A DNA stretch of 64,000 nt from Spiribacter sp. 2438 (GCF_009676705.1 NZ_CP046046.1:434001-498000), one strand, 5' to 3'; counted from the stretch's first letter, positions 7,488 through 19,960 are shown. A program made the numbers and translations. Notes: generated by a model not told the origin, from the letters alone.

Positions 7488-9595
7488 CCGAATCTGCCCA
7501 TCACACCCCGGCCGGCCCGCCGATGGCGCCGCGGGAGCCGGTCACCGTTCGTCATCACGGCCAGGAGCGGGTGGACCCCTATGCCTGGCTGCGGGATCCG
7601 GACTGGCGCGAGGCCATGGCGGATCCGGACCGTCTGCAGCCAGCCATCCAGTCCTATCTGCGGGCGGAAAACGCCTGGACCGAGGCTTCCCTGGCCGACG
7701 TGGAGCCGTTGCGAGAGCAACTGGTGGCCGAGCTGCGGGGCCGCATCAAGGAAGAGGACAGCAGTGTGCCGGTGCCGGACGGGCCATGGGCGTACTACAC
7801 CCGCTACCGGGCCGGCGGCCAGCACCCCTTGCTCTGCCGCCAGCCCCGGGAAGGCGGGGATGAGCAGATCCTGCTGGACGGCGATGCCGAGGCGGAGGGC
7901 AGTGAGTACTTTCGGCTGGGTGGGGCCGAGCACAGCCCCGACCACCGCTACCTGGTGGTGGCGGTGGATCGAACCGGTGCCGAGTCCTATGTCCTTCAGG
8001 TGCACGACCTGGACACGGGTCAGCGGCTGGCCGAGGAGATTCCCCAGGCCCGGGGGGACGTGGCCTGGGCCAGTGACGGCGAGACCTTTCTTTACACCGT
8101 TCTGGATGAGGAGCACCGGCCGCGCTGGGTCTACCGTCACCGGCTGGGGCAACCCGCCGAGGCCGATGAGCCCGTCTACACCGAGACTGACCCGGGGTTT
8201 TTCCTGGGGGTGGAGCGCACCGAGAGCGGGCGCTATCTGCTCATCGACAGTCACGATCACACCACGTCCGAGGTTCGCTGGCTGCCGGCGGACCGGCCGA
8301 CGGCGGAGCCCCGCCTGATCGCCCCTCGGCAGCGGGATGTGGAGTATTCGGTGAGTGATCATGGGGATCACTGGCTCATCCTCACCAATGCGGGTGGAGC
8401 CGAGGACTTCATGATTGCCCGGGCCCCCATCGACAGCGCGGACCGCCATGACTGGACCGCGCTGGTGGAACACCGCCCGGGGCGCCTGATTGAGGGGTTG
8501 CTGGTGTTTGCCGACTGGCTGGTGCGCCAGGAGCTGGAGGACGCCGAGTCGCGCATCGTCATCCGTCATCTGGCTTCCGGCGAGGAGCATGTCATCGATC
8601 AGCCGGATGCCTGCGTGGACGTGGGTCTGGTGCCGGGGCTGGAATATGACACCCGGAGCCTGCGGTTCGTGATGAGTGGATTTGCCCAACCACGGCAGGT
8701 GTTCGACTACGACATGGAATCCCGGGCGCGACAGCTGCGCAAGACCCAGGTGATTCCCAGCGGCCATGATCCCGAGGCCTATGTCTCTCGGCGTTTCATG
8801 GCCCGGGCGCCGGACGGGGAGGCGGTGCCGGTGTCCGTGTTTCATCGTCGGGATGTGACCCCCGGGCCGCAGACCCCCCTGCTCCTTTACGGCTATGGCG
8901 CCTATGGCATCAGCGAGCTGCCGGGGTTCAGCCCCCATCGGCTGTCGCTGGTGGATCGGGGGTTCGTGTATGCCATCGCCCATGTGCGGGGCGGGCGGGA
9001 GCGGGGTTACCGCTGGTATCGCCAGGGGCGGCAGGCGGCCAAGCCGAATACCTTTGAGGACTACATCGCCTGTGCCGAGGCGCTGATCGCCGAGGGTTAC
9101 ACAGGCGCTGGCCGGATTGCCGCCCAGGGAGGCAGCGCCGGCGGCATGCTGGTGGGAGCGGTGCTGAATCGCCGGCCGGAGTTGTTCGGCGCCGCGGTGG
9201 CGGATGTGCCCTTCGTGGATGTGCTCAACACCATGCTGGATCCCAGTCTGCCGCTGACACCCCCGGAGTGGCCGGAGTGGGGCAATCCCCTGGAGGACGA
9301 GGCCGCCTACGAGGTGATTGCCGGCTACTCGCCCTACGACAACATTGCACCGCGCCCCTACCCGGCGCTGCTGGTGACCGCCGGGGTCTCCGATCCCCGG
9401 GTGACCTACTGGGAGCCGGCCAAGTGGGTGGCCCGACTGCGGGCCGAGGGCAAACCGACCAACCTGCTGCTCCTGCACACTAACATGAGCGCCGGGCATG
9501 GCGGCCCGGGAGGGCGCTTTCAGTATCTGGAGGAAGTGGCCCGGCGGATGGTCTTTTTACTGAAGGCCCTGGATCGGCTGCCCGCTACCACATGA
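7484..9595 (+). CDS. ptrB: Oligopeptidase B (prolyl oligopeptidase family, S9A)
   Basis: Serine peptidase that cuts small peptides after basic residues. The protein has 703 aa starting MTESAHHTPAGPP. An N-terminal beta-propeller (about residues 75-410) begins after a segment containing DPYAWLRD, and a C-terminal alpha/beta hydrolase domain follows. The catalytic serine is Ser551 in GGSAGGM. The likely Asp is Asp637 in GVSDPR and the His is His672 in SAGHGG. The segment YGYGAYGI before the nucleophile is characteristic of S9A. No signal peptide is seen, so it acts in the cytoplasm. It overlaps the EamA gene upstream and its last 11 bases overlap the convergent DUF2058 gene. Confidence 0.93.
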   Translation: MTESAHHTPAGPPMAPREPVTVRHHGQERVDPYAWLRDPDWREAMADPDRLQPAIQSYLRAENAWTEASLADVEPLREQLVAELRGRIKEEDSSVPVPDGPWAYYTRYRAGGQHPLLCRQPREGGDEQILLDGDAEAEGSEYFRLGGAEHSPDHRYLVVAVDRTGAESYVLQVHDLDTGQRLAEEIPQARGDVAWASDGETFLYTVLDEEHRPRWVYRHRLGQPAEADEPVYTETDPGFFLGVERTESGRYLLIDSHDHTTSEVRWLPADRPTAEPRLIAPRQRDVEYSVSDHGDHWLILTNAGGAEDFMIARAPIDSADRHDWTALVEHRPGRLIEGLLVFADWLVRQELEDAESRIVIRHLASGEEHVIDQPDACVDVGLVPGLEYDTRSLRFVMSGFAQPRQVFDYDMESRARQLRKTQVIPSGHDPEAYVSRRFMARAPDGEAVPVSVFHRRDVTPGPQTPLLLYGYGAYGISELPGFSPHRLSLVDRGFVYAIAHVRGGRERGYRWYRQGRQAAKPNTFEDYIACAEALIAEGYTGAGRIAAQGGSAGGMLVGAVLNRRPELFGAAVADVPFVDVLNTMLDPSLPLTPPEWPEWGNPLEDEAAYEVIAGYSPYDNIAPRPYPALLVTAGVSDPRVTYWEPAKWVARLRAEGKPTNLLLLHTNMSAGHGGPGGRFQYLEEVARRMVFLLKALDRLPATT

Positions 9596-10115
9596 GGTCG
9601 TCGGGAATGGGGTGGTCCGGGTATTCGTCGCTGCCATCGCCGGCGGCGCTGTGGGTGGCGACCCAGGCCAGCAGAAACGGCGCATCCTGACGGAGCCGGT
9701 CCACCAGATCCGCCGGAATCAGCCGATAGCGGCCGCGGGTGCGGGCGATGGCCAGTTCGCCGGCGGCCAGGGCGCGGCGTTGTTCGCCGCTGACGTTAAT
9801 CGGCCGGATGCGGCCGTTGTGCTCGAAATGAAAGCGCTCGTCGCCGTCGTGGGCGACTTCCCTTTCCACCACCAGGCTCCGGGCGGCTTTTTCCCGGGCC
9901 TGCTGCTCCCGCTCTTCCTGACGGCGGCGGTTGAGGGTGCGGTCCCGTGCCCGCCGGTCTGCCTCCCGCTGGGCGGCGGCCGCGCTGGCACTGGCCTGCT
10001 CTTCGTCCGCCTCACCGCGGCGCCGTTTCTTGCGCTTCTGGGTGCGGGCTTTTTTTACCGACTGCTGGTCGGCGAGGCCGGCTTTCAGCAGCTGATCGCG
10101 AAGACTGTCACTCAT
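9585..10115 (-). CDS. DUF2058 family protein (YaiL-like)
   Basis: A 176-aa protein of the DUF2058/YaiL family, described as nucleoprotein or polynucleotide-associated; its exact role is unknown. The family start SLRDQLLKAGLADQQSVKKART is followed by a highly basic stretch (KRKKRRRG) and a long Arg/Glu/Gln-rich helix (about 25-85). A compact C-terminal domain contains NGRIRPINVS and RGRYRLIPADLVDRL. The basic region fits nucleic-acid binding, but that is inference. It follows the EamA gene at 10148 by 32 bases on the same strand. Confidence 0.85.
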   Translation of the reverse strand: MSDSLRDQLLKAGLADQQSVKKARTQKRKKRRRGEADEEQASASAAAAQREADRRARDRTLNRRRQEEREQQAREKAARSLVVEREVAHDGDERFHFEHNGRIRPINVSGEQRRALAAGELAIARTRGRYRLIPADLVDRLRQDAPFLLAWVATHSAAGDGSDEYPDHPIPDDLMW

Positions 10116-10136
10116 GGCCGCAGGATAAGCACACCA

Positions 10137-10157
10137 CCGGGGGCTGACTACCCCCGG
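10137..10157. repeat. Perfect inverted repeat at the end of the second EamA gene
   Basis: CCGGGGG and CCCCCGG form a perfect 7-base stem around the 7-base loop CTGACTA. It spans the stop codon of the EamA gene (10148-10150) and lies 22 bases before the DUF2058 start. It has no T run, so it is more likely an RNA-stabilising or weak attenuating hairpin than a full terminator. Confidence 0.4.
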
Positions 10158-11047
10158 GCGTCCAGGGGCGCCGGCCGGGCCCGCTGGACGGTCACCACAC
10201 CCACCACCACGATCACCAGGCCCACCAGCGCCAGTGGCGCCAGCCGTTCATCGAAAAGCCACCAGGCGATCAGGACCGTCATGGGGGGCGCCAAGTAGAA
10301 CAGCGACGCCACCCGTGAGGCCGCCCCGTGCCGGATCAGCAGGAACAGCAGGCCGATAGCGCCCACCGAGAGCACCAGCACCAGCCAGGCCATGGCAAAG
10401 ATCAATTCGCCATGCCAGGTGATCTGGTTGGTCTCGGTGGTGAGCGCCAGGGTGCCCAGCACCACCGCGGTGGCCAGATACTGCACGGTGCCGCCGGTTC
10501 GCAGGTCGGTGACCGGGCAGAACCGCTTCTGGTACATGGTGCCGGCGGTGATGCCCAGCAGCGCGATTAACGTGCTGATGATGGTGGCCGGCGTGGCCGT
10601 GCTGGCCTCCAGCCCGGAGATGATCACCAGCGCCACCCCGGCAAACCCCACCAGCAGCCCCAGCCACTGGACCCGGCTGACGCGCTCGCCGAGCAGCGGA
10701 CCGACCAGCGTGGCGGTGAGCAGCGGCTGCAGGGCCACCAGAATGGCGGTGACACCCGCGGCCTGGCCACGGTCAATGGCCCAGAAGACGCCGCCGAGAT
10801 AACAGCCGTGAACCAGCAGTCCGGCCACCGCGGTGTGCAGCAGCGCCCGGCGGTTGGGTGGCCAGGGCGCCCGAGTGGCCAGCGCCACCGCCCCTAGTAT
10901 GGCGGCGGCCAGCAGCATGCGCAGGGCCAGGAAGGTCATGGGCTCGATCCACGGCAACCCCAGCACCGCGCCGATGAAGCCGGTGCTCCAGAGCATGACG
11001 AACCCCGCCGGGAGCGCGAAGCTCCAGCGCCAGTCCTGAGTCGTCAC
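10148..11047 (-). CDS. EamA/DMT family transporter
   Basis: Second predicted drug/metabolite exporter of the window, 299 aa with ten hydrophobic segments. The N-terminal segment FVMLWSTGFIGAVLGLPWIEPMTFLALRM is the classic start of an EamA repeat, and ALQPLLTATLVGPLLGERV ends the first repeat. The C-terminal repeat ends YLAPPMTVLIAWWLFDERL. It is not closely similar to the EamA protein at 6594-7487, so it is not a recent duplicate. It overlaps the upstream lipoprotein gene by four bases. The substrate is unknown. Confidence 0.87.
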   Translation of the reverse strand: MTTQDWRWSFALPAGFVMLWSTGFIGAVLGLPWIEPMTFLALRMLLAAAILGAVALATRAPWPPNRRALLHTAVAGLLVHGCYLGGVFWAIDRGQAAGVTAILVALQPLLTATLVGPLLGERVSRVQWLGLLVGFAGVALVIISGLEASTATPATIISTLIALLGITAGTMYQKRFCPVTDLRTGGTVQYLATAVVLGTLALTTETNQITWHGELIFAMAWLVLVLSVGAIGLLFLLIRHGAASRVASLFYLAPPMTVLIAWWLFDERLAPLALVGLVIVVVGVVTVQRARPAPLDARG

Positions 11048-11622
11048 TCCGGGTTGGAGAGGATGTGCTGACGCAGTTGCTCGTACTCGTCGCGATTGAT
11101 CAGGCCCCGGTCCCGCAGCGCCTCGATTTCTTCCAGTCGCGCGGTGAGACTGCCCGGTTCCGGAGCAGCGGCATCCGCCGGCTCACCGGTGTCCGCGCTG
11201 GTGGCCGGCCCGGCATCGGCGGTCCGGAAGCCCCGGCCATTCAATCGGTAGTAGCCGTCGCGACAGGACCCGCGGGACTCCAGTGGCCCATTGCCCAGCA
11301 CCTGCAGGTAATCGGCGCCGTCGTTGGCCACCTTGATGGTCAGCTCCTGCAGCGCTTCTTCGTAGCCGGCCTGGCGGCCCTCATCCCGGCGACAGTCAGC
11401 GCTGGCGATGCCCCGTCGCCGGCCGGTGTCGATGGCATCACCGGCGGGCAGTTCGACGCCGATTTCCATCTGCTCGGCGCGTCGGGCGGCCTCTTCCGAT
11501 GCCGGCGATGCGCTGAACAGATACAGGCCGCCAATGTTGGTGCCCAGATCGGGCCCCGACCCGGCGCAACCCGCCAGTAGCAGTGAGGGGACAATCAGGG
11601 CCAACCAGCGTCGCGCGGGCAT
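11044..11622 (-). CDS. Lipoprotein with C-terminal SHOCT-like motif
   Basis: A 192-aa predicted lipoprotein. The signal sequence ends in the lipobox LLLAGC, with Cys19 as the lipidated residue. Upstream, GGAGA is well spaced from ATG 11622. The middle has a Cys-containing region (residues 77-125) with SADCRRDEGRQAGYEEALQEL and SRGSCRDGYYRL that I do not recognise. After a Thr/Ala/Pro-rich linker, the C-terminus has LEEIEALRDRGLINRDEYEQL, the short SHOCT motif found at the ends of many unrelated membrane-associated proteins. Function is unknown. It is co-translated with the EamA transporter downstream. Confidence 0.72.
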   Translation of the reverse strand: MPARRWLALIVPSLLLAGCAGSGPDLGTNIGGLYLFSASPASEEAARRAEQMEIGVELPAGDAIDTGRRRGIASADCRRDEGRQAGYEEALQELTIKVANDGADYLQVLGNGPLESRGSCRDGYYRLNGRGFRTADAGPATSADTGEPADAAAPEPGSLTARLEEIEALRDRGLINRDEYEQLRQHILSNPE

Positions 11623-11776
11623 TGGGATCTCCAGTGAGCTTCAGGAACTTGGCGAGAGTATTGCCGATCGCAAGGGGTGTTGACCAGTGCCGAACTTACC
11701 GGCGCTATGGCCAAAAGAGGACCGAGAGAGTACGGTTTGCCCGGTATTTGTCCCATCATTCACCAAGGAGGAACCC

Positions 11777-12382
11777 ATGGCATTCTCATTGCCGGATCTG
11801 CCCTATGACTACAACGCGCTGGATCGCGCCATCGACGCCCAGACCATGGAGATCCATCACACCAAGCACCACAACACCTATGTCACCAAGCTGAACGACG
11901 CGGTCAGTGGCACGGATCACGAGGGCAAGGCCCTGGAAGATCTGCTGACCGGAGTCTCGGCGCTGCCGGTGGGTGTCCGCAACAACGGCGGAGGTCACTA
12001 CAACCATTCCATGTTCTGGCAGATGCTGTCCCCGAACGGCGGAGGCGCCCCGGACGGTGCCGTGGCCGATGCCATCAACGCCGCCTTCGGATCCTTTGAC
12101 AGCTTCCGCGAGACCTTTACCAACGCCGCGCTGGGGCGGTTCGGCTCCGGTTGGGCCTGGTTGATCCAGACGCCAGCGGGCCTCAAGGTCACCTCGACCC
12201 CCAACCAGGACAACCCGATCATGGATGTGGCCGAGGATCAGGGGACGCCCGTGCTGGGCCTGGACGTCTGGGAGCACGCCTATTATCTGCGCTATCAGAA
12301 CCGCCGCCCGGATTACGTTGAGGCGTTCTGGGACGTGGTCAACTGGGATGAGGTGAATCGCCGGCTACAGTCCGCCGCCTGA
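11777..12382 (+). CDS. sodA: Superoxide dismutase, Mn-type by signature
   Basis: Converts superoxide to hydrogen peroxide and oxygen. The start ATG 11777 follows a perfect AAGGAGG (11765-11771); upstream open frame is not needed. The 201-aa product has the metal ligands His27 (EIHHTKHH), the His in [10 protein letters not shown], and Asp and His in LDVWEHAYY. Glycine in NNGGGH and glutamine in NQDNP are the positions that separate Mn from Fe enzymes, and both match the Mn form, although cambialistic enzymes exist. There is no signal peptide, so it is cytoplasmic. TTGACC at 11680 resembles a -35 box but lacks a convincing partner. A strong terminator follows at 12400. Confidence 0.93.
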   Translation: MAFSLPDLPYDYNALDRAIDAQTMEIHHTKHHNTYVTKLNDAVSGTDHEGKALEDLLTGVSALPVGVRNNGGGHYNHSMFWQMLSPNGGGAPDGAVADAINAAFGSFDSFRETFTNAALGRFGSGWAWLIQTPAGLKVTSTPNQDNPIMDVAEDQGTPVLGLDVWEHAYYLRYQNRRPDYVEAFWDVVNWDEVNRRLQSAA

Positions 12383-12399
12383 TCCCGCGGTCATCGCCA

Positions 12400-12443
12400 C
12401 CGGGCTGCGGAGCCAGCGAACACTGGCTCCCGCCCGGTTTTTT
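12400..12443 (+). terminator. Rho-independent terminator after the superoxide dismutase gene
   Basis: A two-part stem is formed by CCGGGC (12400) with GCCCGG (12432) and GGAGCCAG (12409) with CTGGCTCC (12423). It is closed by a 6-base loop and followed by six T residues (12438-12443). It lies 17 bases after the sod stop and before the convergent HPF-like gene. Confidence 0.88.
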
Positions 12444-12453
12444 GTGTCCGTGG

Positions 12454-12774
12454 CTAGTGGGGCCGAACCCGGTCCTGCTTGCCAAAGTGACTGGACAGGG
12501 CACGTTCCAGCTTGCCGGCGGCCTGATGGGCCGCGGTGTAGGCGTCTTCGGCGAGGGCCTCGGCAACAATGGGGTCACTGCCCCGGGGATGGGCCTCCAG
12601 CAGGCAGTGAATGTCCCGGCCGCCCTTGTTGGCATTCTCATCCTTGAAGTGGGCTTCGATCCGCGTCAGTCGCTCTCCGTGCTTGCGCTCCACGGGCTCC
12701 AGCTTGCTGCGCAGATGGTCATTGAGGGCATCCGAGAGGTGAACGCCGTCGCCGGGATTGGTGATGAGCTCCAT
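12454..12774 (-). CDS. HPF/RaiA family ribosome-associated protein
   Basis: Small protein (106 aa from ATG 12774) of the sigma-54 modulation/hibernation factor family, whose members bind the 30S subunit and slow translation under stress. The fold is readable as a beta strand (MELITNPGDG), a helix (LSDALNDHLRSKLEPVERKHGERL), further strands (RIEAHFKDENANKGGRDIHCLLEAHPRG) and a C-terminal helix (AEDAYTAAHQAAGKLERAL). A second ATG at 12792 is possible, but GGAGG lies between the two, which favours the inner start. It is shorter than long-form HPF and has no dimerisation domain. Position next to sod gives no functional clue. Confidence 0.78.
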   Translation of the reverse strand: MELITNPGDGVHLSDALNDHLRSKLEPVERKHGERLTRIEAHFKDENANKGGRDIHCLLEAHPRGSDPIVAEALAEDAYTAAHQAAGKLERALSSHFGKQDRVRPH

Positions 12775-12835
12775 GGGGTCGTTGGCCTCCATCCAGTGTT
12801 TTCGATCATTGTTGGTGGTCGCGCCGGACGCGGGA

Positions 12836-13405
12836 TTAATTGACGCTGGCCTCCACGTCGTCCAGGGACGCGCTGAAGCCCATCAGCGAGAGGGGAAGTT
12901 CCACGCCCTGGCCCTGGGGATCGGCGATGGTCAGGGTTGCCTGACTGCCCGCGCGCATCTGCTCGACCAGCTCGGGCTCCAGCACGATATCCGCTCGACA
13001 GCCACTCTGCACGCAGAGTTGCACCGCAAAGCGGATCGGCTCGTTGTCATTCACCTGCAGCTGAACCCCCGGCGGCAGCAGCATGCCCAGGGGCAGGTTG
13101 AAAAGCGCCACCGGCTGATCAGCGCCGGGCGGGAAGCCGATCACCGTCTCCAGTACCGTCTGCCCGGTCTCCTGCTCGCTGACCTGCTGGTACATTTCGC
13201 AGCTCTCACCGGCGCCGAAGGCATCCTCCGGTGCCGGCTGGCAGCGAACCACCCAGTCCTGGTGCTCGGCACGAATCTCGGCCTCGGGCGCGGCGCCCGG
13301 ATCCGTTGCCGGATCCATGAGGGCGTCATCCTGCTGGGCCAGAGCCAGCGGGGCAAACAGCATCGCGGCCGCCAGTGCCGCGGTCTGAAGTAATCGTTGT
13401 TTCAT
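12836..13405 (-). CDS. Invasion-associated locus B (IalB) family periplasmic protein
   Basis: Exported protein of 189 aa. The signal peptide (about residues 1-23) ends ALA before QQDDAL. The core shows the IalB pattern: HQDWVVRC near residue 48, paired cysteines (RCQPA, GESCEMY), a strand LFNLPLGMLLPPGVQLQVN, and the LCVQSGCRADIVLEPELVEQM block with two further cysteines. Despite the name, the family is widespread in non-pathogens, and its molecular role is not established. The gene is 69 bases downstream of metH on the same strand and may share its transcript. Confidence 0.8.
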   Translation of the reverse strand: MKQRLLQTAALAAAMLFAPLALAQQDDALMDPATDPGAAPEAEIRAEHQDWVVRCQPAPEDAFGAGESCEMYQQVSEQETGQTVLETVIGFPPGADQPVALFNLPLGMLLPPGVQLQVNDNEPIRFAVQLCVQSGCRADIVLEPELVEQMRAGSQATLTIADPQGQGVELPLSLMGFSASLDDVEASVN

Positions 13406-13474
13406 CCGGGTCTCTCTCTGCCAGGTTTCAGTGCCACCCAGTCTGCCGAAGTTGTCAGCCGGCGCAACTCGACT

Positions 13475-17170
<3,696 letters not shown>

Positions 17171-17205
17171 TTAGGTCTCTCCGAAACCGTTGGGGAAAAG
17201 CGTCC

Positions 17206-17211
17206 ATTATA
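17206..17211 (-). promoter_or_regulatory. Candidate -10 box for metH
   Basis: The minus strand reads TATAAT, a perfect -10, about 36 bases before the metH start. No good -35 hexamer is found 16-18 bases further upstream, so it may need an activator. No MetR-like or B12 riboswitch structure was seen in the 146-base gap to the Anbu gene. Confidence 0.35.
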
Positions 17212-17316
17212 CGGATTTGTCGGTCTGACCCCAGTGGTGGCGAAGCCCGCGGTGTATCCGCGACCCGCCGGGCGTACTACACTTCCAACAATGACGGGAT
17301 TGATGCCGACGCTACC

Positions 17317-18060
17317 GTGACGTATTGCCTGGCCGCGCAGGTGGACGAGGGGCTGGTGTTCGCCTCGGACTCGCGAACCCATGCGGCGGTGGACGACATC
17401 AGCACTTACCGCAAGATGCATGTCTTCGAGTGGCCGGGGGAGCGCCTGCTGGTGATGCTGTCGGCGGGCAATCTGGCCACCACCCAGGCGGTGCTGCGCG
17501 CCCTGCAGCGGGACATCGACGAGGACGCGGCGGACAGTCTGGCCCGGTTGGACACCCTGGATGCGGCGGCGGGTTATCTGGGCGGGGTGAGCGTTGGCTG
17601 CCAGGAAGCCGCCGCCGTGGCCGCGGGCGAGCGCAGCCAGGTGGCGCTAGATGCCACTTTCATTCTCGGCGGCCAGATTGGCGATCAGGACCCGGCCATC
17701 CACCTGGTTTATCCCCAGGGCAACTTCATTACGGTGGCCGGTGAGCAGCCGTTCATTCAGATCGGGGAGACCAAGTACGGCAAGCCCATCCTCGATCGGA
17801 TGATTCGGCCGTCACTGCCGCTTCATCGGGCCGGGCTCTGTGCACTGGTCTCCCTGGATTCCACCATGCGCAGCAACCTGTCGGTGGGTCCACCGGTGGA
17901 TTTGCTGGTGGTCGCCCGGGGTCAGTTGAGCGCGGCGGGGCAGCGCCGCCTGGATGCCGAGGACCCCTACTGGCTGTCGCTGCGTCAGGCCTGGGGGGAA
18001 GGGCTGGACCGGGTGTTCGAGACCCTGCCGGAGTTGCCGGGGGACGGCATCAGCGAGTGA
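17317..18060 (+). CDS. Anbu, proteasome-like peptidase (ancestral beta subunit)
   Basis: Proteasome-related N-terminal nucleophile hydrolase of 247 aa. The start is GTG 17317, and removal of Met exposes Thr as the catalytic nucleophile (MTYCLAAQVDEGLVFASDSRT). The Asp of ASDSRT and the Lys of STYRKMHVFE supply the other proteasome active-site positions. The block VSVGCQEAA and FILGGQIGDQDPAIHLVYPQGNFI is diagnostic of Anbu rather than HslV. Anbu is known to form a helical or ring-like assembly, but its substrates are unsettled. It is transcribed towards the ATP-grasp/alpha-E/peptidase operon, with a 76-base convergent overlap of coding ends. Confidence 0.9.
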   Translation: MTYCLAAQVDEGLVFASDSRTHAAVDDISTYRKMHVFEWPGERLLVMLSAGNLATTQAVLRALQRDIDEDAADSLARLDTLDAAAGYLGGVSVGCQEAAAVAAGERSQVALDATFILGGQIGDQDPAIHLVYPQGNFITVAGEQPFIQIGETKYGKPILDRMIRPSLPLHRAGLCALVSLDSTMRSNLSVGPPVDLLVVARGQLSAAGQRRLDAEDPYWLSLRQAWGEGLDRVFETLPELPGDGISE

Positions 18061-19049
18061 ATCAGGGCCAGTTTCTCGGCCACGGTCTCGTTGAGGGTAA
18101 AGGGGTAGGGATCCTGCACTCCGACGCTTCGGGAGAGGGCGTTCAGCGCCTGGCTGAGTTCGTTCCAGCGGGATAGCTCGTCGCCCAGGTCCGGCCGCTC
18201 CGGCGCCGCCAGGATGCCGAAATCCCGGGCGGTCTCCAGCGCATCGGTGATGTGCAGGTAATGGGCCCAGGTTTCCGCCCAGTCTTCCCAGGGATGGGCG
18301 CTCGCGTAGGCGCTGATGTGGCGGCTCGCCCAGTCCGGGCAGGCGCCATGCTGATAATACTCATCCATGGCGGTGGCATAGTCGCGGCGCTCGTCCCCGA
18401 ACCGCTGCCGAAACGCCTCAATCCGCGCCGGATCCGGCTCGATCAGGCGCATCCAGTAATAGTGGCCGCTCTCGTGTCGCAGATGACCCAGCAGGGTTCG
18501 ATAGGTCTCGCCCAGCAGCACCCGCTGGGCTTCCCGATGGACATCATCCGCCTCGGCAATGTTGATGGTGATGCGGCCCCCCTGGTGGCCGGTGGTGATC
18601 TGCTCCACGCCGCTGGGAGTGGTCTGATCGGCGAGAAAGTCGATGACCAGGCCCCGATGGGGGTCCTGATGGCGATCCGCAATCGGCAGGCCCAGTCGCA
18701 CCAGGTCGCAGAGCAGATAGCGCTTGGCGGACTCCAGGCGTTGCCAGTAGAGGCGATGCTGGGGACCATTAAGGTCGGGGATGACCGCGGTGAGCCGACA
18801 GGCGATGCACAGATCATTGGGATCGTCCGCGTCCACCAGCCAGTCACAGCCGGCGGCCTCGTGGTTGGCGCAGTGCCGGACCGCCGGTGAACCGGCGGCG
18901 GCCACGGCGCGCAGGGTGCTGCGTCGATCCGACTCCAGCGGAGTCAGCAGCCGCTGCCGGGGGAGAAAACCCAGCGGGCGGTCGCAGGTCAGGCAGCGGG
19001 TGTTGCCGAAAAAAAGCCGGTTGCCACAGGTGCAGGCATAGGTCAGCAA
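17985..19049 (-). CDS. Putative zinc-binding metallopeptidase (Peptidase_Mx type)
   Basis: A 354-aa protein with an N-terminal zinc ribbon (YACTCGNRLFFGNTRCLTCDRPLGF), a second cysteine cluster (residues about 60-85, including CDWLV and CIACRL), and a metallopeptidase core. The HExxH motif is HESGH near residue 170 in LLGHLRHESGHYYW; the third ligand is probably the Glu of WEDWAETWAHY further on. This family is repeatedly found with Anbu, alpha-E and permuted ATP-grasp genes. It overlaps the alpha-E gene by seven bases and its last 24 codons are antisense to Anbu. No signal peptide is present. The substrate is unknown. Confidence 0.85.
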   Translation of the reverse strand: MLTYACTCGNRLFFGNTRCLTCDRPLGFLPRQRLLTPLESDRRSTLRAVAAAGSPAVRHCANHEAAGCDWLVDADDPNDLCIACRLTAVIPDLNGPQHRLYWQRLESAKRYLLCDLVRLGLPIADRHQDPHRGLVIDFLADQTTPSGVEQITTGHQGGRITINIAEADDVHREAQRVLLGETYRTLLGHLRHESGHYYWMRLIEPDPARIEAFRQRFGDERRDYATAMDEYYQHGACPDWASRHISAYASAHPWEDWAETWAHYLHITDALETARDFGILAAPERPDLGDELSRWNELSQALNALSRSVGVQDPYPFTLNETVAEKLALIHSLMPSPGNSGRVSNTRSSPSPQA

Positions 19050-19960
19050 GTCAGAGGCTCCGGGAAGTAATGCCGGGCAATCAGCCCGTGGATGTCGGCC
19101 AGCTCGGTCTGCAGCTGATCGATGTAGTCGTGCAGGGCGCCAAGGGCCAGTCGATGGGGCTCGGCCTCGACATGACGGCGATCCAGTCGTTGTACCTCGG
19201 CCAGTACCGGCGCGGATCTTGGCAGTGCCAGCAGGGCATCCCCCATGTGTCGCAGGCAGAAGCGCACCGAGCGGGGGAAGGCGGGGTCCAGCATCAGAAA
19301 GCGGACCACCGAGCGCGGATCAAGACCCACCCCAAGGCTCTGACGGTACATGAGATAGCCGTCCAGGGCATGCAGGGTGTTCATCCAGCCGTCCGGCGAG
19401 CCGCCGTTATCGACCTCGCCGGTGGTGTGCTTATCCAGGATGCGGCTGGTCATGTCGGCGCGCTCCAGCAGCCGCGCCAGCAGGATGAAATGGTAGGGCG
19501 GCCCGTGGGAAAGGGTACCTTCGATGATGCCGTTAATGCGTTGGTTGGTGGCAATTAGGTGGCGCAGGAAGTCCAGTCGCCGGCGGCGCCGGGTGTTGGT
19601 ACCGAAATCGTCCCGCATCACCCCGTGGAGCTCGTTGATGCCTTCCCAGACATCGGTGGGCAGCAGTTCGCGCACGGTTCGGGCGTTTTCCCGGGCGGCG
19701 CGCACGCAGGCGCGGATCGATCCGGGCTGATGGGCGTCATCGATCAGAAAGGCCATGACCGTGGATTCGTGGGCGGCCAGCTCCCGGCCGTCGAACAGCA
19801 TGCCCGCGCCGAGGATGTCCACCGGCGCCCGCCAGTCCGCCGGGTGGCGGGCATCCAGCATCTGCTGGGTGGTGGCCTTGATCAGTCGGGCGGTGTTGTC
19901 CATGCGCTCCAGGTACCGGGACATCCAGTAGAGCTGTTCGCCCACCCGGGAGAGCATCAT
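19043..19960 (-). CDS. Alpha-E domain protein
   Basis: A mostly helical 305-aa protein of the alpha-E family, named for conserved Glu residues in helices. The start MMLSRVGEQLYWMSRYLERMDNTARLI is the hallmark N-terminus. Other conserved pieces are FLIDDAHQPGSIRACVRAARENARTVRELLP (about 90-120), HFILLARLLERADMTSRILD (about 150-180) and a C-terminal RHYFPEPL. The family always sits beside a permuted ATP-grasp gene and was predicted to work with it in making or attaching a peptide; biochemical proof is lacking. It overlaps the ATP-grasp gene by four bases (ATGA). Confidence 0.9.
   Translation of the reverse strand: MMLSRVGEQLYWMSRYLERMDNTARLIKATTQQMLDARHPADWRAPVDILGAGMLFDGRELAAHESTVMAFLIDDAHQPGSIRACVRAARENARTVRELLPTDVWEGINELHGVMRDDFGTNTRRRRRLDFLRHLIATNQRINGIIEGTLSHGPPYHFILLARLLERADMTSRILDKHTTGEVDNGGSPDGWMNTLHALDGYLMYRQSLGVGLDPRSVVRFLMLDPAFPRSVRFCLRHMGDALLALPRSAPVLAEVQRLDRRHVEAEPHRLALGALHDYIDQLQTELADIHGLIARHYFPEPLTC

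Noticed and set aside
7307-9499. A 730-codon open frame opposite oligopeptidase B
   Set aside because: The plus-strand gene has a complete catalytic triad. The antisense frame reads as low-complexity Gly/His/Arg-rich protein, typical of shadows.
17220-17240. GGTCTGACCCC motif resembling repeats near REP-associated transposases
   Set aside because: Only one copy and no partner repeat or transposase gene is in the window, so it is not evidence for a mobile element.
17171-17316. Cobalamin or SAH riboswitch ahead of metH
   Set aside because: The gap is 146 bases and shared with a divergent gene; I found no B12-box or SAH core. Only a -10-like box is convincing.
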